From the NCBI RefSeq assembly GCF_030812315.1, contig NZ_JAUSSM010000018.1:1-62654 (forward strand): 62,654 nucleotides of DNA. Reading direction: 5' to 3'. The notes below the pieces were generated by a model. It ran no database searches and had not been told where the DNA came from. It saw only the letters and a program-made list of their open reading frames with translations. Made by a program: the position numbers and the translations under genes. This DNA comes from Arthrobacter oryzae. Lineage in GTDB: Bacteria; Actinomycetota; Actinomycetes; Actinomycetales; Micrococcaceae. Shown one piece after another: positions 8,785 to 16,518 of the stretch (its first letter is position 1; the number at the start of each line of letters is the position of its first letter).

Positions 8785-9543
8785 TCAGGCGGTGACAGTG
8801 CCGGCGGTGACCCATGCCGCGACGGCGAAGATGAGTACCGCGAATGAGATACGGATGTGCTTGTCGTGCAGGCGGCGGGCCAGCCGGGCGGCGACGAGGG
8901 ATCCCAGGATGCCCGGGACCGCGAATGCCAGGGTGGTGACCCAGTCGATGGTGTAGCCGGCGGCGTGGGCGCTGAACCCTGCGGCGGAGTTGATCACGAT
9001 GATCGCCAACGAGGTTCCGATGGCCTGTTTCATGCGCAGGCCCAGGAAGATGGTCAGTGCGGGGGTGATGAGGAAGCCTCCGCCCACCCCGAGCAGTCCG
9101 GTAAGGAAGCCGACGAGCAGCCCTACGCCAACGGCCTTCGGGGCGCAGGACCGGAAGGCCTGGCCGAGCCCAGTGCTGCAGGACCCTTCGGATCCGCGCG
9201 GCTTCCTGAGCATCCTGATTCCCGCGGCCACCATGATCACGGCGAAGACCAGCATCAGGACGTTCGGGTCCAGTAGCCGGCCTACGGCTGCACCGCCCCA
9301 GGCCGCCGGTATGCCGGCAGCCCCGACCAGTGCGATTACTGGCCAGTTCAAACCCTCCCGGACCCGGGTCAGCAGGGCGGCCAACGAGGACACCGCCACC
9401 ACCAGTAGGGAGGTGGGGATGGCCTGGGTCGGGCTCATACCCACCCCGTAGACAAGGGCCGGCACGGCGATGATCGACCCGCCGCCGCCCACTACACCCA
9501 GGACGATCCCGACGACGAGCCCCAGTGAAAGGGCCGGAATCAT
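8785..9543 (-). CDS. tauE: TauE/SafE-family sulfite exporter
   Basis: A 252-residue integral membrane protein with about eight hydrophobic segments and two glycine-rich signature repeats, GVVGGGGSIIAVPALVYGVG near the N-terminus and GLLGVGGGFLITPALTIFLG in the middle, as in the TauE/SafE family that moves sulfite, sulfoacetate or related anions. In cst-type operons this protein removes the sulfite made by the persulfide dioxygenase. Its ATG overlaps the stop of the upstream rhodanese-DUF2892 gene by four bases (ATGA), so it is translationally coupled. Confidence 0.93.
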   Translation of the reverse strand: MIPALSLGLVVGIVLGVVGGGGSIIAVPALVYGVGMSPTQAIPTSLLVVAVSSLAALLTRVREGLNWPVIALVGAAGIPAAWGGAAVGRLLDPNVLMLVFAVIMVAAGIRMLRKPRGSEGSCSTGLGQAFRSCAPKAVGVGLLVGFLTGLLGVGGGFLITPALTIFLGLRMKQAIGTSLAIIVINSAAGFSAHAAGYTIDWVTTLAFAVPGILGSLVAARLARRLHDKHIRISFAVLIFAVAAWVTAGTVTA

Positions 9544-10157
9544 GCCGCGGCGTCCTCTTCAGGTGCCGGCGCAGGAAGCTGCAGGATGGCGCTTTCGCGC
9601 GTGGGTTCCCTGGCGGCCTTGTTCCACGGCATGGCCGAGAGGGCCTGGCCCATGGCACAGGTGTTGGTGGCGGCCGAGAAGGTCAGGCCCGCGCCGATGA
9701 CGCCGGCAAGCATCCGGATTTTCGGCGAGATGAACTTACCGCCGGCCAGACCCAGGACCACGAGGGATCCTGCGGCAAGGCGGACCTGGCGCTCCAGGTT
9801 CCAGCGGTCCTTGCCCTTGACGACGCCTCCGTCTGCGGCCGCGAATCCGGGCACTCCGCCGGTCAGGACGTAGGCGCCATCGATACCGGAGCCGGCAAGG
9901 CGCTGGCGTGCTTGCTCGGCGCGGGCTCCGGACTGGCAGACGAGGACGACGCGGCTGCCCAGCCGGGCGGCCAGTTCGTCCGTGTGCTCGACGAGCAGCG
10001 GCAGCGGGACCTTGTAGGAGCCGCGGATGTGCATGGATTCGAACTCTGCGGCGGAGCGCACATCGATCACGACGAGGTCCTGATGCACGGCGATCCAGTT
10101 GCTCAGGGTTTCCGGCGCTAGAGCGGCAATGGCGGTGACGGGGGAAGCGGAAATCAT
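9540..10157 (-). CDS. Rhodanese-DUF2892 membrane protein
   Basis: 205 residues. An N-terminal rhodanese domain (about 1-115) contains LVVIDVRSAAEFESMHIRGS and the active Cys in VLVCQSGARAEQ, followed by a DUF2892-like pair of membrane segments (about 125-185: AAGSLVVLGLAGG; MLAGVIGAGLTFSAA). It probably accepts sulfane sulfur at the membrane. A start at 10157 is preferred: it follows an AAGGGGG-like purine run and lies just after the two operators; a far longer frame upstream overlaps the divergent repressor and is rejected. It is the first gene of the leftward sulfur operon. Confidence 0.9.
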   Translation of the reverse strand: MISASPVTAIAALAPETLSNWIAVHQDLVVIDVRSAAEFESMHIRGSYKVPLPLLVEHTDELAARLGSRVVLVCQSGARAEQARQRLAGSGIDGAYVLTGGVPGFAAADGGVVKGKDRWNLERQVRLAAGSLVVLGLAGGKFISPKIRMLAGVIGAGLTFSAATNTCAMGQALSAMPWNKAAREPTRESAILQLPAPAPEEDAAA

Positions 10158-10210
10158 GGTCAGCCTCTCGAAAGGGGGATTGCTGGTGGATAGGCCACCG
10201 AGTATTGCAG

Positions 10211-10247
10211 ATACCCCAGGGGGTATGCAAAACACCCCCGGGGGTAT
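10211..10247. promoter_or_regulatory. Tandem CstR/CsoR operators between divergent units
   Basis: Two 16-bp G-tract palindromes, ATACCCCAGGGGGTAT at 10211-10226 and ACACCCCCGGGGGTAT at 10232-10247, centres 21 bases apart. They lie between the repressor gene (start 10287) and the rhodanese-DUF2892 gene (start 10157), so one bound repressor assembly could shut both directions. Together with the site at 7608 this gives three operators. Confidence 0.9.
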
Positions 10248-10286
10248 ATGTTTAATGGCAAACCACTCACGCCCTCTGGAGACTTC

Positions 10287-10544
10287 ATGAAACTCGATTC
10301 GACCGAATTGACCCCCGTGGTCAACCGTCTCAAGCGCGCCCAAGGCCAGCTTGCCGCCGTGACCCGCATGCTGGAGGAGGGCAAGGACTGCAAGGAGATC
10401 GTGATGCAGTTGGCCGCCGTTTCGAAGGCTCTGGACAGAGCAGGGTTCGCAATTATCGCCAGCGGTCTGGAGCAATGCATCGCCCGCGAAGACACCACCA
10501 TGGACAAAAAGGAACTGGAAAAGCTGTTCCTCTCCCTGGCGTAA
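10287..10544 (+). CDS. cstR: CsoR-family repressor, CstR-type persulfide sensor
   Basis: An 85-residue all-helical repressor of the CsoR/RcnR family (RLKRAQGQLAAVTRMLEEG; CKEIVMQLAAVSKAL). It has two Cys, C35 and C64, 29 residues apart as in CstR. Gly60 occupies the place of the His ligand that copper-sensing CsoR proteins need, which points to per- or polysulfide sensing. ATG 10287 is preferred because GGAG lies 6 bases before it; an upstream in-frame ATG at 10248 abuts the operator. It is divergent from the rhodanese-tauE operon and sits directly beside tandem operators, consistent with autoregulation. Confidence 0.9.
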   Translation: MKLDSTELTPVVNRLKRAQGQLAAVTRMLEEGKDCKEIVMQLAAVSKALDRAGFAIIASGLEQCIAREDTTMDKKELEKLFLSLA

Positions 10545-10740
10545 AAGCAGAGACCCCAAGACCCCGTGCCGGGGGAGTTCCCCCTGCCCCGGCGGTGACC
10601 GACTGGTGTGCGTTCGGGCCCTGGTTCTGGTCGGAGCGGTGCCGAATCTGCCCGTTTCGGGTGCGGCATGGCTGCTGGCCGTACCGCGAAGGTGCCGGTT
10701 CCTTGGCAGGTATCCCAAGCCCTGGACGATAAGGGTGGGC

Positions 10741-10881
10741 TGGTCTTCCTTGGCCGGTCGGGTGCTTGTATGCTGTTGATCGGAGAGCCGGGAAGCCTGG
10801 TCGGCCCGTGGGCAATGCCTGCGGAACGCCCTCGGCGACCGCCTCGGGTGTTCGCGTGATGACCCGAGGAGCGGCCGGCTC
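10741..10881 (+). promoter_or_regulatory. ABC-exporter leader, copy 1, with Shine-Dalgarno hairpin
   Basis: A 141-base region upstream of the truncated ABC ATPase gene that aligns without gaps to 16378-16518; only four of the last ~118 bases differ. TATGCT with TTCCTT 17 bases upstream could be a promoter. An 8-bp hairpin, CCTCGGGT (10842-10849) with ACCCGAGG (10862-10869), buries the first part of the GAGGAG ribosome site. Relative to copy 2 the stem has G-C where copy 2 has G-T, so the pairing is preserved. An upstream CCCTCGG could compete for the same strand. Confidence 0.65.
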
Positions 10882-11140
10882 ATGAATCCAGCAAAAAAAC
10901 CCGTCGTTGAAACATTCGGTCTGGTCAAAGACCTCGCCAAAACACGTGCGCCGTGCAGCCCTTACCTGACGGTCGCCGCCGGTGAAGTCAACGGATTCCT
11001 GGGCCCCGACGGTGCCTGCAAATCCGAGCCTTTGAGCATCTTGTCGGGGCTCATCCGCTCGTCGGCCGGAACTGACCGGACGGTCGGGGTGCTTCGTTGG
11101 GGCGGTCCTGTCGGTACGCGCCGGCATATTGCAGTCCTCC
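10882..11140 (+). pseudogene. Truncated ABC-transporter ATPase, paralogue of 16519-17427
   Basis: Begins MNPAKKPVVETFGLVKDLA, closely matching the intact ATPase downstream. It continues to about residue 85 (VGVLRWGGPVGTRRHIAV) and then loses similarity at the junction near 11140. The Walker A motif has decayed from GPNGAGKST to GPDGACKSE, removing the essential GKS/T context, and the Q-loop, signature and Walker B are missing. The leader in front is better conserved than the coding part. It is a dead duplicate. Confidence 0.88.
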
Positions 11141-11179
11141 GGCTCACTGTTGGAACCAGGAGAGCAGGAGGCCGCCGCC

Positions 11180-11503
11180 ATGGCACTGTCCGATGAAGAG
11201 CGAAAGCGCCTTGAAAAGCTCGAACAGGAACTGGCGGCAACAGACCCGGATCTGGACCGGCAGCTGCAGGACGGAATGTCCCGGAACTGGGCATCCGCCC
11301 GCACTGTCTACGCTGTGCTGTCCGTCTTTGCCGGCTTCGCCTTGGTCATCGCCGGAATCGTCACCCAGCTTGCGGTCATTGGAGTCGCCGGGTTCCTGCT
11401 AATGGTTGGAGCCGCCAGTTGGTTCCTTGGCGGTCTCTCCCAGGGAGGCGCGACCGGGCGGCAGCCAGAACGCCCGACCAACGGGGGACCCTTGCCCTTA
11501 TAG
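11180..11503 (+). CDS. DUF3040 small membrane protein
   Basis: A 107-residue actinobacterial DUF3040 protein. It opens with the conserved cytoplasmic motif MALSDEERKRLEKLEQELAA, then DPDL, and has two adjacent membrane segments (about 45-65, VYAVLSVFAGFALVIAG, and 68-88, LAVIGVAGFLLMVGAASW). The tail is proline- and glycine-rich. ATG 11180 is selected by the AGGAGG 9 bases upstream. Function of the family is unknown; members are commonly associated with the cell envelope. It follows immediately on the ABC remnant and may have been fused to its promoter by deletion. Confidence 0.85.
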   Translation: MALSDEERKRLEKLEQELAATDPDLDRQLQDGMSRNWASARTVYAVLSVFAGFALVIAGIVTQLAVIGVAGFLLMVGAASWFLGGLSQGGATGRQPERPTNGGPLPL

Positions 11504-11557
11504 ACGCGGAGTGCGTTTCTCTCCATCTCCGGCTCACCTGACAGGGGAGACCTACAG

Positions 11558-12829
11558 ATGAAGGTATTGATTATGACGCTGGGGACGCGCGGTGATGTCC
11601 AGCCGTTCGTGGCGCTGGCACGGGGATTACTAGGTGCGGGCCACGAAGTGGTGCTTGCCGCGCCGGAACGCTTCGCCGGGTTCGTCGCTGGCCATGGGGT
11701 GCCGTTCGCTGGAGTGGACGACGGTCCGATGCGGTTGATGGACGACCCGGCAAATGCGGGTGCGGTGATCGAGAGTGGTGCGCGTGCGCGGCTACGGCAG
11801 GTACGGACCATGCCGGCCATGTTTACTCAACTGCTGGCCGACTGCTGGGCCGTCGCATCCCACGGCGCGGGTGCCGGTGCGGATGTCGTGGTGCACAACG
11901 GCCAGATTATCGCCGGGCAGCACGTGGCGGAGAAGCTGGGTGTCCCGGCAGTGCTTGCTTTGCCGCTACCGATGTATGTGCCGACCAGGGAGTTTCCGTG
12001 GCCGGGCGTGGGCATGCCGACGTGGCTGCCCGCTTGGGCAATTCGCGCCACCTTCGTGGGGATGAAGGCTCCGGCGGCGATATTCGGCCGGGTGGTTGAC
12101 CGGTGGCGCGAAGACACCCTCGGTCTTCCGCACCGCCGCGGCCGGCACGACCCGCTGCGCCGGCCGGACGACGGCCGGGCTCCGGTGCTGCACGCGTTCA
12201 GTTCTTCGGTGCTGCCCCCGCCAGCGGACTGGCCGGACTCAGTGCACACGACGGGCTACTGGTTTCTCCCGCCCTCGGACGAGGCGCTGCCGCCGCGCGT
12301 GGAGGACTTCCTTCGTGCCGGGGATGCGCCGGTGTTCGTGGGATTCGGTTCAATGTCCGGCAGTGATCCCGAGCGCAGCACGGCCCTGGTACTGGAAGCG
12401 GCACGCCGGGCAGAGAAACGCCTGGTGATCGGGGCGGGCTGGGGCGGACTGGCTAGCAGCATGTCAGGTGATGACGTTCTTGCTGTGGAGGATGTTGACT
12501 ACCAACAGTTGTTCCCACGGATGGCTGCCGTGGTGCACCACGGGGGCGCAGGCACAACCGGCACCGCCTTCGCTTCCGGACGCCCGCAGGTGGTGTGCCC
12601 TTTCGTCGCCGACCAGCCGTTCTGGGCTCGACTGGCACAGCACCGCGGTGTCGCTCCCGCACCACAGCCCCAACGGCACCTCACGGCCGCCGGCCTGGCT
12701 TCCGCCATCACCACCGCGGCCACGGATCTGGAAATGGCACGTGCGGCCCAGGAGCTGGGCCACCGTGTACGTGCCGAGGACGGAGTATCCGCAGCGGTGA
12801 CCGCGCTGGAGCGCATCGCGGTGCCATAG
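11558..12829 (+). CDS. UDP-sugar glycosyltransferase, GT1/GT28-like
   Basis: 423 residues with the two-domain GT-B fold. The N-terminal acceptor domain opens MKVLIMTLGTRGDVQPFVAL (the sterol/macrolide glucosyltransferase signature). The C-terminal donor domain carries FVGFGSMSG near 260 and the sugar-nucleotide motif region VVHHGGAGTTGTAFASGRPQ with PFVADQPFWA. This places it with UGT80-like and macrolide-type transferases that glycosylate lipophilic acceptors such as sterols, carotenoids or antibiotics. GGGGAG lies 8 bases before the ATG. No biosynthetic neighbour identifies the acceptor; self-protection by inactivating a drug is possible but unproven. Confidence 0.88.
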   Translation: MKVLIMTLGTRGDVQPFVALARGLLGAGHEVVLAAPERFAGFVAGHGVPFAGVDDGPMRLMDDPANAGAVIESGARARLRQVRTMPAMFTQLLADCWAVASHGAGAGADVVVHNGQIIAGQHVAEKLGVPAVLALPLPMYVPTREFPWPGVGMPTWLPAWAIRATFVGMKAPAAIFGRVVDRWREDTLGLPHRRGRHDPLRRPDDGRAPVLHAFSSSVLPPPADWPDSVHTTGYWFLPPSDEALPPRVEDFLRAGDAPVFVGFGSMSGSDPERSTALVLEAARRAEKRLVIGAGWGGLASSMSGDDVLAVEDVDYQQLFPRMAAVVHHGGAGTTGTAFASGRPQVVCPFVADQPFWARLAQHRGVAPAPQPQRHLTAAGLASAITTAATDLEMARAAQELGHRVRAEDGVSAAVTALERIAVP

Positions 12830-12916
12830 GCAGAGGGACGTTGCAGGGGGCAGAATGTGCGCTCAGGTTAGCCATTCCGTAAACCGGGATGGATCCTCGA
12901 CGAAAGGCGGACCGCC

Positions 12917-13585
12917 GTGCCCACCCATAGTGCTCTCATTCGGTGGCTGCTCGCGGGCGGCATCATCGCAGGAGTGATGTTGTCCGTCGTTATCGGAGTT
13001 GTCGGAGCCACCCGCGGGGGGTTCAGCGTGTGGCGCAATGGTGTGAGCCAACTTGGGACCGGCGACGGGGCGTGGGTGTTCACAGTCGCGTTCGTTCTCG
13101 GCGGCGTTCTCCTCGGAGGTTTCGCCCTCGGACTTCGCCGCGTGCTGCGACCAGGTCGTGGGGCGACCTGGGGGCCGATCGTGATCGCCATGGCCGCAGT
13201 CGGCTTCATCATCGGCGGCCTCGTGCCCACAGATCCTGCGCTGGGTTACCCGCCGGGGGAGCTGCCCGTCGCAACGCTTGCCGAGCGAATCCACCAGGGC
13301 GCCGGAACCCTCGTCTTCGGCGGCCTCTCCGCAGCGCCATTCATCCTCGCAAGACGGCTCCGTCCTGATGCCCGGGGGCTGGCGACCTTCTCGACCGTCA
13401 CCGGCACCCTCATCATTGGTTTCTCTGTTGTGGCCGGGATCGCTTACCGCCTGGACTCACTCGGGATCTTGCGGCCGGCACCGGCCGGGATCCTTGAGCA
13501 AATATCGCTCCTCGCCGCCTACGGCTGGCTCATCGCAATCGGCATCCGCTACCGGCGCACCCCACCCGTCGGTGCAAGTACATAG
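12917..13585 (+). CDS. DUF998-family membrane protein
   Basis: 222 residues with six or so hydrophobic segments and the DUF998 hallmarks: an early WRNGVSQLGTGDGAWVF loop, a central GLVPTDPALGYPPG loop with the conserved D-P pair, and ERIHQGAGTLVFG. It starts at GTG with GAAAGG 8 bases upstream. DUF998 proteins are of unknown function. It lies 88 bases after the glycosyltransferase on the same strand; co-transcription is possible. Confidence 0.85.
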   Translation: MPTHSALIRWLLAGGIIAGVMLSVVIGVVGATRGGFSVWRNGVSQLGTGDGAWVFTVAFVLGGVLLGGFALGLRRVLRPGRGATWGPIVIAMAAVGFIIGGLVPTDPALGYPPGELPVATLAERIHQGAGTLVFGGLSAAPFILARRLRPDARGLATFSTVTGTLIIGFSVVAGIAYRLDSLGILRPAPAGILEQISLLAAYGWLIAIGIRYRRTPPVGAST

Positions 13586-13652
13586 AGGCCCTCTTGTGTC
13601 TGGACTCCCGCGAGGACCTTAGGGTGCGTCTGCCGCCGTCGTGGGCACTGGG

Positions 13653-14868
13653 CTAGCCGATGATGGGTCGTTCTTCCGGGAGTTGGTAAAGCCGTGGGCG
13701 GGAGGACAGGGCGAGGGATGAGGCCACGGTGATAGTGCCGATGCGGCCCGTGAACATGAGAGCCATAAGTACCCATTGGGCGTTGGCGGGCAGGTCGTAG
13801 GTGATTCCGGTGCTGACACCCACGGTAGCGAACGCGGAAATTGATTCGAAGAGGACTTTCTCGAGGCCGTAGTCCGTGAACATCAGGAGCAGCAGTGTGC
13901 CGCTGACCACGGCGGCGACTCCCAGGAGTGCGACAGAGAGAGCCTGTCGCTGGGCGGAGGAGCTGATGGAGCGATGGGCGATGGTGACCTGGTCGCGGCC
14001 ACGGATCTCGTTCCAGATCGCAAACCCTAGGACCAGAAACGTGGTGATCTTGATGGCGCCGGCCGTGCCGGCGCTGCCACCGCCGATGAACATCAGGATA
14101 TTGGTGATCATCAGGGTCTCAGGGGACGCGGCGGCGTAATCGATGCTGTTGAACTGTTCTCACGGTCCGCTTCTGGTTTGCCTACGACGATAATCCGGGC
14201 ACAGCCCTCTGGCACGGGACCTTTCACGCTGTTTCGGCGTTCAACAACGCCGGCTTTGCGCTCTACAGCGACAGCCTGATCAGTTTCGCGGACGACCCGT
14301 GGATAATCATCCCGGTCTGCCTGGCGGTGATCGCCGGAGGGCTCGGGTTCCCCGGCCGTGACGGCTTCGAAAAAACCATGATACGGGCGACCCGGAAAAG
14401 GACGGAACGGACATCTCCGAAGTTCAGGGTGTGCGTTTCGGACTGCGCGACCAAGTGGCCCCGGAGCCCGATGCTTTTGCGCACGAGCAGCGCCAATAAC
14501 GTCGCCAATGTCATGATGCCGAACCCGCCGACTTGAATCAGCCCAAGAATCACGGCGTGTCCAAATGGTGTCCAGAACGTTGGGGTGTCGACGGTGATCA
14601 GGCCTGTCACGCAGACAGCCGAGACGGCTGTGAACAGTGCAGGAAGTACAGGGTCTGCCTCTGCTGCCGTCCGCGCGGCGGGCAGCATCAGGAGTCCGGA
14701 GCCCAGGAGGATCACGGCGAGGAACGCGAGGGGCACCGAACGGACGGGATGCAGCAGCGCGCGCCCGATACTGTCGCCTTGGACTCTGCCCCGGGGCTGC
14801 CTTTGCGGGCCGCCTTTCAAGGCGGCGGCATTGCGGATTTTCAGACCCTCTTCTCTTCCGGCCCTCAC
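13653..14868 (-). pseudogene. trkH: TrkH-family potassium uptake gene with internal inversion
   Basis: Minus-strand pieces of a TrkH/KtrB K+ channel. The N-terminal part (GTG 14868) includes LLGSGLLMLPAARTA, the first selectivity-filter loop FTAVSAVCVTGLITVDTP and VGGFGIMTLATLLALLVRKS, up to VLFRVARIMVF. The C-terminal part contains MFIGGGSAGTAGAIKITTF and ISAFATVGVSTGIT, ending at 13653. Between them 14160-14361 is inverted and encodes RFWFAYDD and FHAVSAFNNAGFALYSDSL on the plus strand. About 65 residues normally after GGLGFP are deleted and one extra T shifts the frame at the breakpoint. The start overlaps the stop of the permease by four bases. Confidence 0.9.
14160..14361 (+). other. 200-bp micro-inversion inside trkH
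   Basis: This segment encodes trkH sequence on the plus strand (TVRFWFAYDDNPGTALW, FHAVSAFNNAGFALYSDSL, WIIIPVCLAVIAGGLGFP) while both flanks encode trkH on the minus strand. Its ends carry the short inverted repeat TCACGG (14160-14165) and CCGTGA (14356-14361). Flipping the segment at these hexamers rejoins FEAVT directly to VRFWFAYDD in the expected order. Confidence 0.85.
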
Positions 14869-16158
14869 TCCGACATCTCCTCGGCCTCTGCCGCGACGTT
14901 GCGGATACCCCGTGGCTGCCCGGCCCTGACCCAGGCCCGTACAGGACGGCTGCGATGATCAGGGCCGCGGCAAAGCTGACGATCGGCAGGCCCCGGGAGA
15001 GGTTGGCGGCCAGGGTGAACGCCACCACCGCGGCGCCTGCAATGTTCATGATGAGGTAGCCGCGGCGACGGTCACGGTGGGAGAAATCGGCCATGGAAAG
15101 CAGACCGGCCAGGAAGCTCAGGAAGACTGACACGGCGTAAAAGAGTACGAGTTCCTGGTCGTTACCGCCGGCTGCGGCGGTGACAGCGCAGGCCAGAGCG
15201 GTGAACAGCACAACCCCCCAGTAGGGGGTGCGGTGGGTGTTTGTGCGTTCCAGCGCGGGAGGAACGATGCCGACGGTATCGCCCTGTTTGTTGGTGTGGC
15301 GGCAAAGGCTTTGAGCAGACCGGGGCCCGCCTGATACGAGGAGCTGGCCGCGGAGAGAAGCAGCAGGGCCGTCACGAGTTGGAAGGCGGCAAAGACCGGA
15401 CCGGGAGCTGCCAGCAGGGCCAGTTCAGCGATCTGGGTGCTGTCCCCGGGCGGGATATCGACCTGCAGGTGCGCGGCTTCCAAGGTTAGGCCCAGGGTGA
15501 TCGTTCCGACGATGGCCAGGGTCAGGGTCAGCCTGACCCTGCCGAAGCGGCTCCGGCCGGCATCATCGAGCTGGCCCAGCTGGGCGATCGCCGACGACGG
15601 GGCTTCCACACCCGTGGCCAGGGCCATGGCCACGGGGAAAGCGAGCACCACGGCGATGACCGGGGCTTGTCCGGGCGTGTCGGTGATCGTCCCCACCGGC
15701 TGCGGGGTGGCCCCCAGGCCGTAGAGCAGGATGAGGGCGGAGACCACGATGAATCCCATGGTCATCGCGGCGAAGACCAACCGCCCCAGATGCCCGAACC
15801 AAGTCACGGCCCCGACGAGGATGACGAGCGCCAGCGCGAGGAGCAGCCGCCATGGCGCCAAGGTGGGAAAGTATGCGATGGCCGCTGACGCCCTGGGCGA
15901 GACGCTGATGGCGATCGTGAGGACGAAATCGACCACCAGCGTGCCGATCGGGATGAAGGACCAGCGGTCCCCGAAGGCCTCACCGACTGTAGCTGACAGA
16001 TCCCCGTTCAGGGTCCGGAGAGCTGGTTCAATGGTGTGCGCGACCGATGACACCGGGTCCGCCATCACGGCGAACGAGAATGCCAGCAGCAAGGCCGTCC
16101 GGGAACGGAATGCACCGGCGAGGCCGCGCCTTGGTGCTACCTTGTCAGGTGCCGGCAT
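14865..16158 (-). pseudogene. APC-superfamily permease, two frameshifts
   Basis: Starts at ATG 16158 with a basic N-terminus, then LLAFSFAVMADPVSSVAHTI and a series of membrane helices through ALLLLSAASSSYQAGPG. Near 15300 the frame shifts: the expected continuation NKQGDTVGIVPPALERTNTH, then TPYWGVVLFTALACAVTAA lies in another frame, and a second shift near 14945 is needed to reach RNVAAEAEEMSE and a TGA at 14865. The family moves amino acids, polyamines or K+ (KimA-like). Its pairing with trkH by GTGA overlap suggests ion or solute homeostasis, but the substrate cannot be assigned. Confidence 0.75.
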
Positions 16159-16280
16159 CAGATGGTCCTTTCCGCTCGTCGGCCCGCACTGCGCGTGCTG
16201 TTCCGTGAACCGGCCGGACTGCCGAGAACATCCCGGAGCCTAACACCGGAAATCCGGCCCACCACCGGCTGGGGGTCAGT

Positions 16281-16297
16281 CTTAACGAATCCTTAAC
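16281..16297 (-). promoter_or_regulatory. GTTAAG direct repeat upstream of permease
   Basis: On the minus strand GTTAAG-N5-GTTAAG reads toward the permease, 123 bases before its start. Direct hexamers with 11-base phasing are typical for OmpR/PhoB-class response-regulator sites. No such regulator is encoded in the window, so the assignment is only by pattern. Confidence 0.35.
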
Positions 16298-16377
16298 GCC
16301 GCCGCTTCGGAGTTGATACGCCCATGAGAGGTCTGGTCCCGCGTGTTGCGCACACACCGAACCGAAAGAGAATGTGC

Positions 16378-16518
16378 TGGTCTTCCGGCACCGTTCGGGT
16401 GCTTGTATGCTGTGGATCGGAGAGCCGGGAAGACTGGTCGGCCCGTGGGCAATGCCTGCGGAACGCCCTCGGCGACCGCCTCGGGTGTTCGCGTGATGAC
16501 CTGAGGAGCGGACGGCTC
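16378..16518 (+). promoter_or_regulatory. ABC-exporter leader, copy 2, with Shine-Dalgarno hairpin
   Basis: Intact-gene copy of the 141-base leader. A promoter TTCCGG-17-TATGCT would start a leader of about 110 bases. The hairpin CCTCGGGT (16479-16486) with ACCTGAGG (16499-16506) includes most of the GAGGAG ribosome site (16503-16508) that serves ATG 16519. A base change from copy 1 converts G-C to G-T in the stem and leaves it paired. A GTGGGC/GCCC pairing further upstream is also possible. This looks like a cis-regulated leader for translation control; no known riboswitch class was recognised. Confidence 0.65.

Noticed and set aside
10287..10544. Copper-sensing CsoR instead of CstR
   Set aside because: The His required for Cu(I) is replaced by Gly60 and the genes around are for persulfide chemistry.
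10741..10881. Known guanidine (ykkC/mini-ykkC) or c-di-AMP riboswitch in the ABC leader
   Set aside because: None of the conserved sequence blocks of those classes is visible.
10158..10940. Long N-terminal extension of the rhodanese-DUF2892 protein
   Set aside because: It would cross the operators and the divergent repressor gene; homology begins at ATG 10157.
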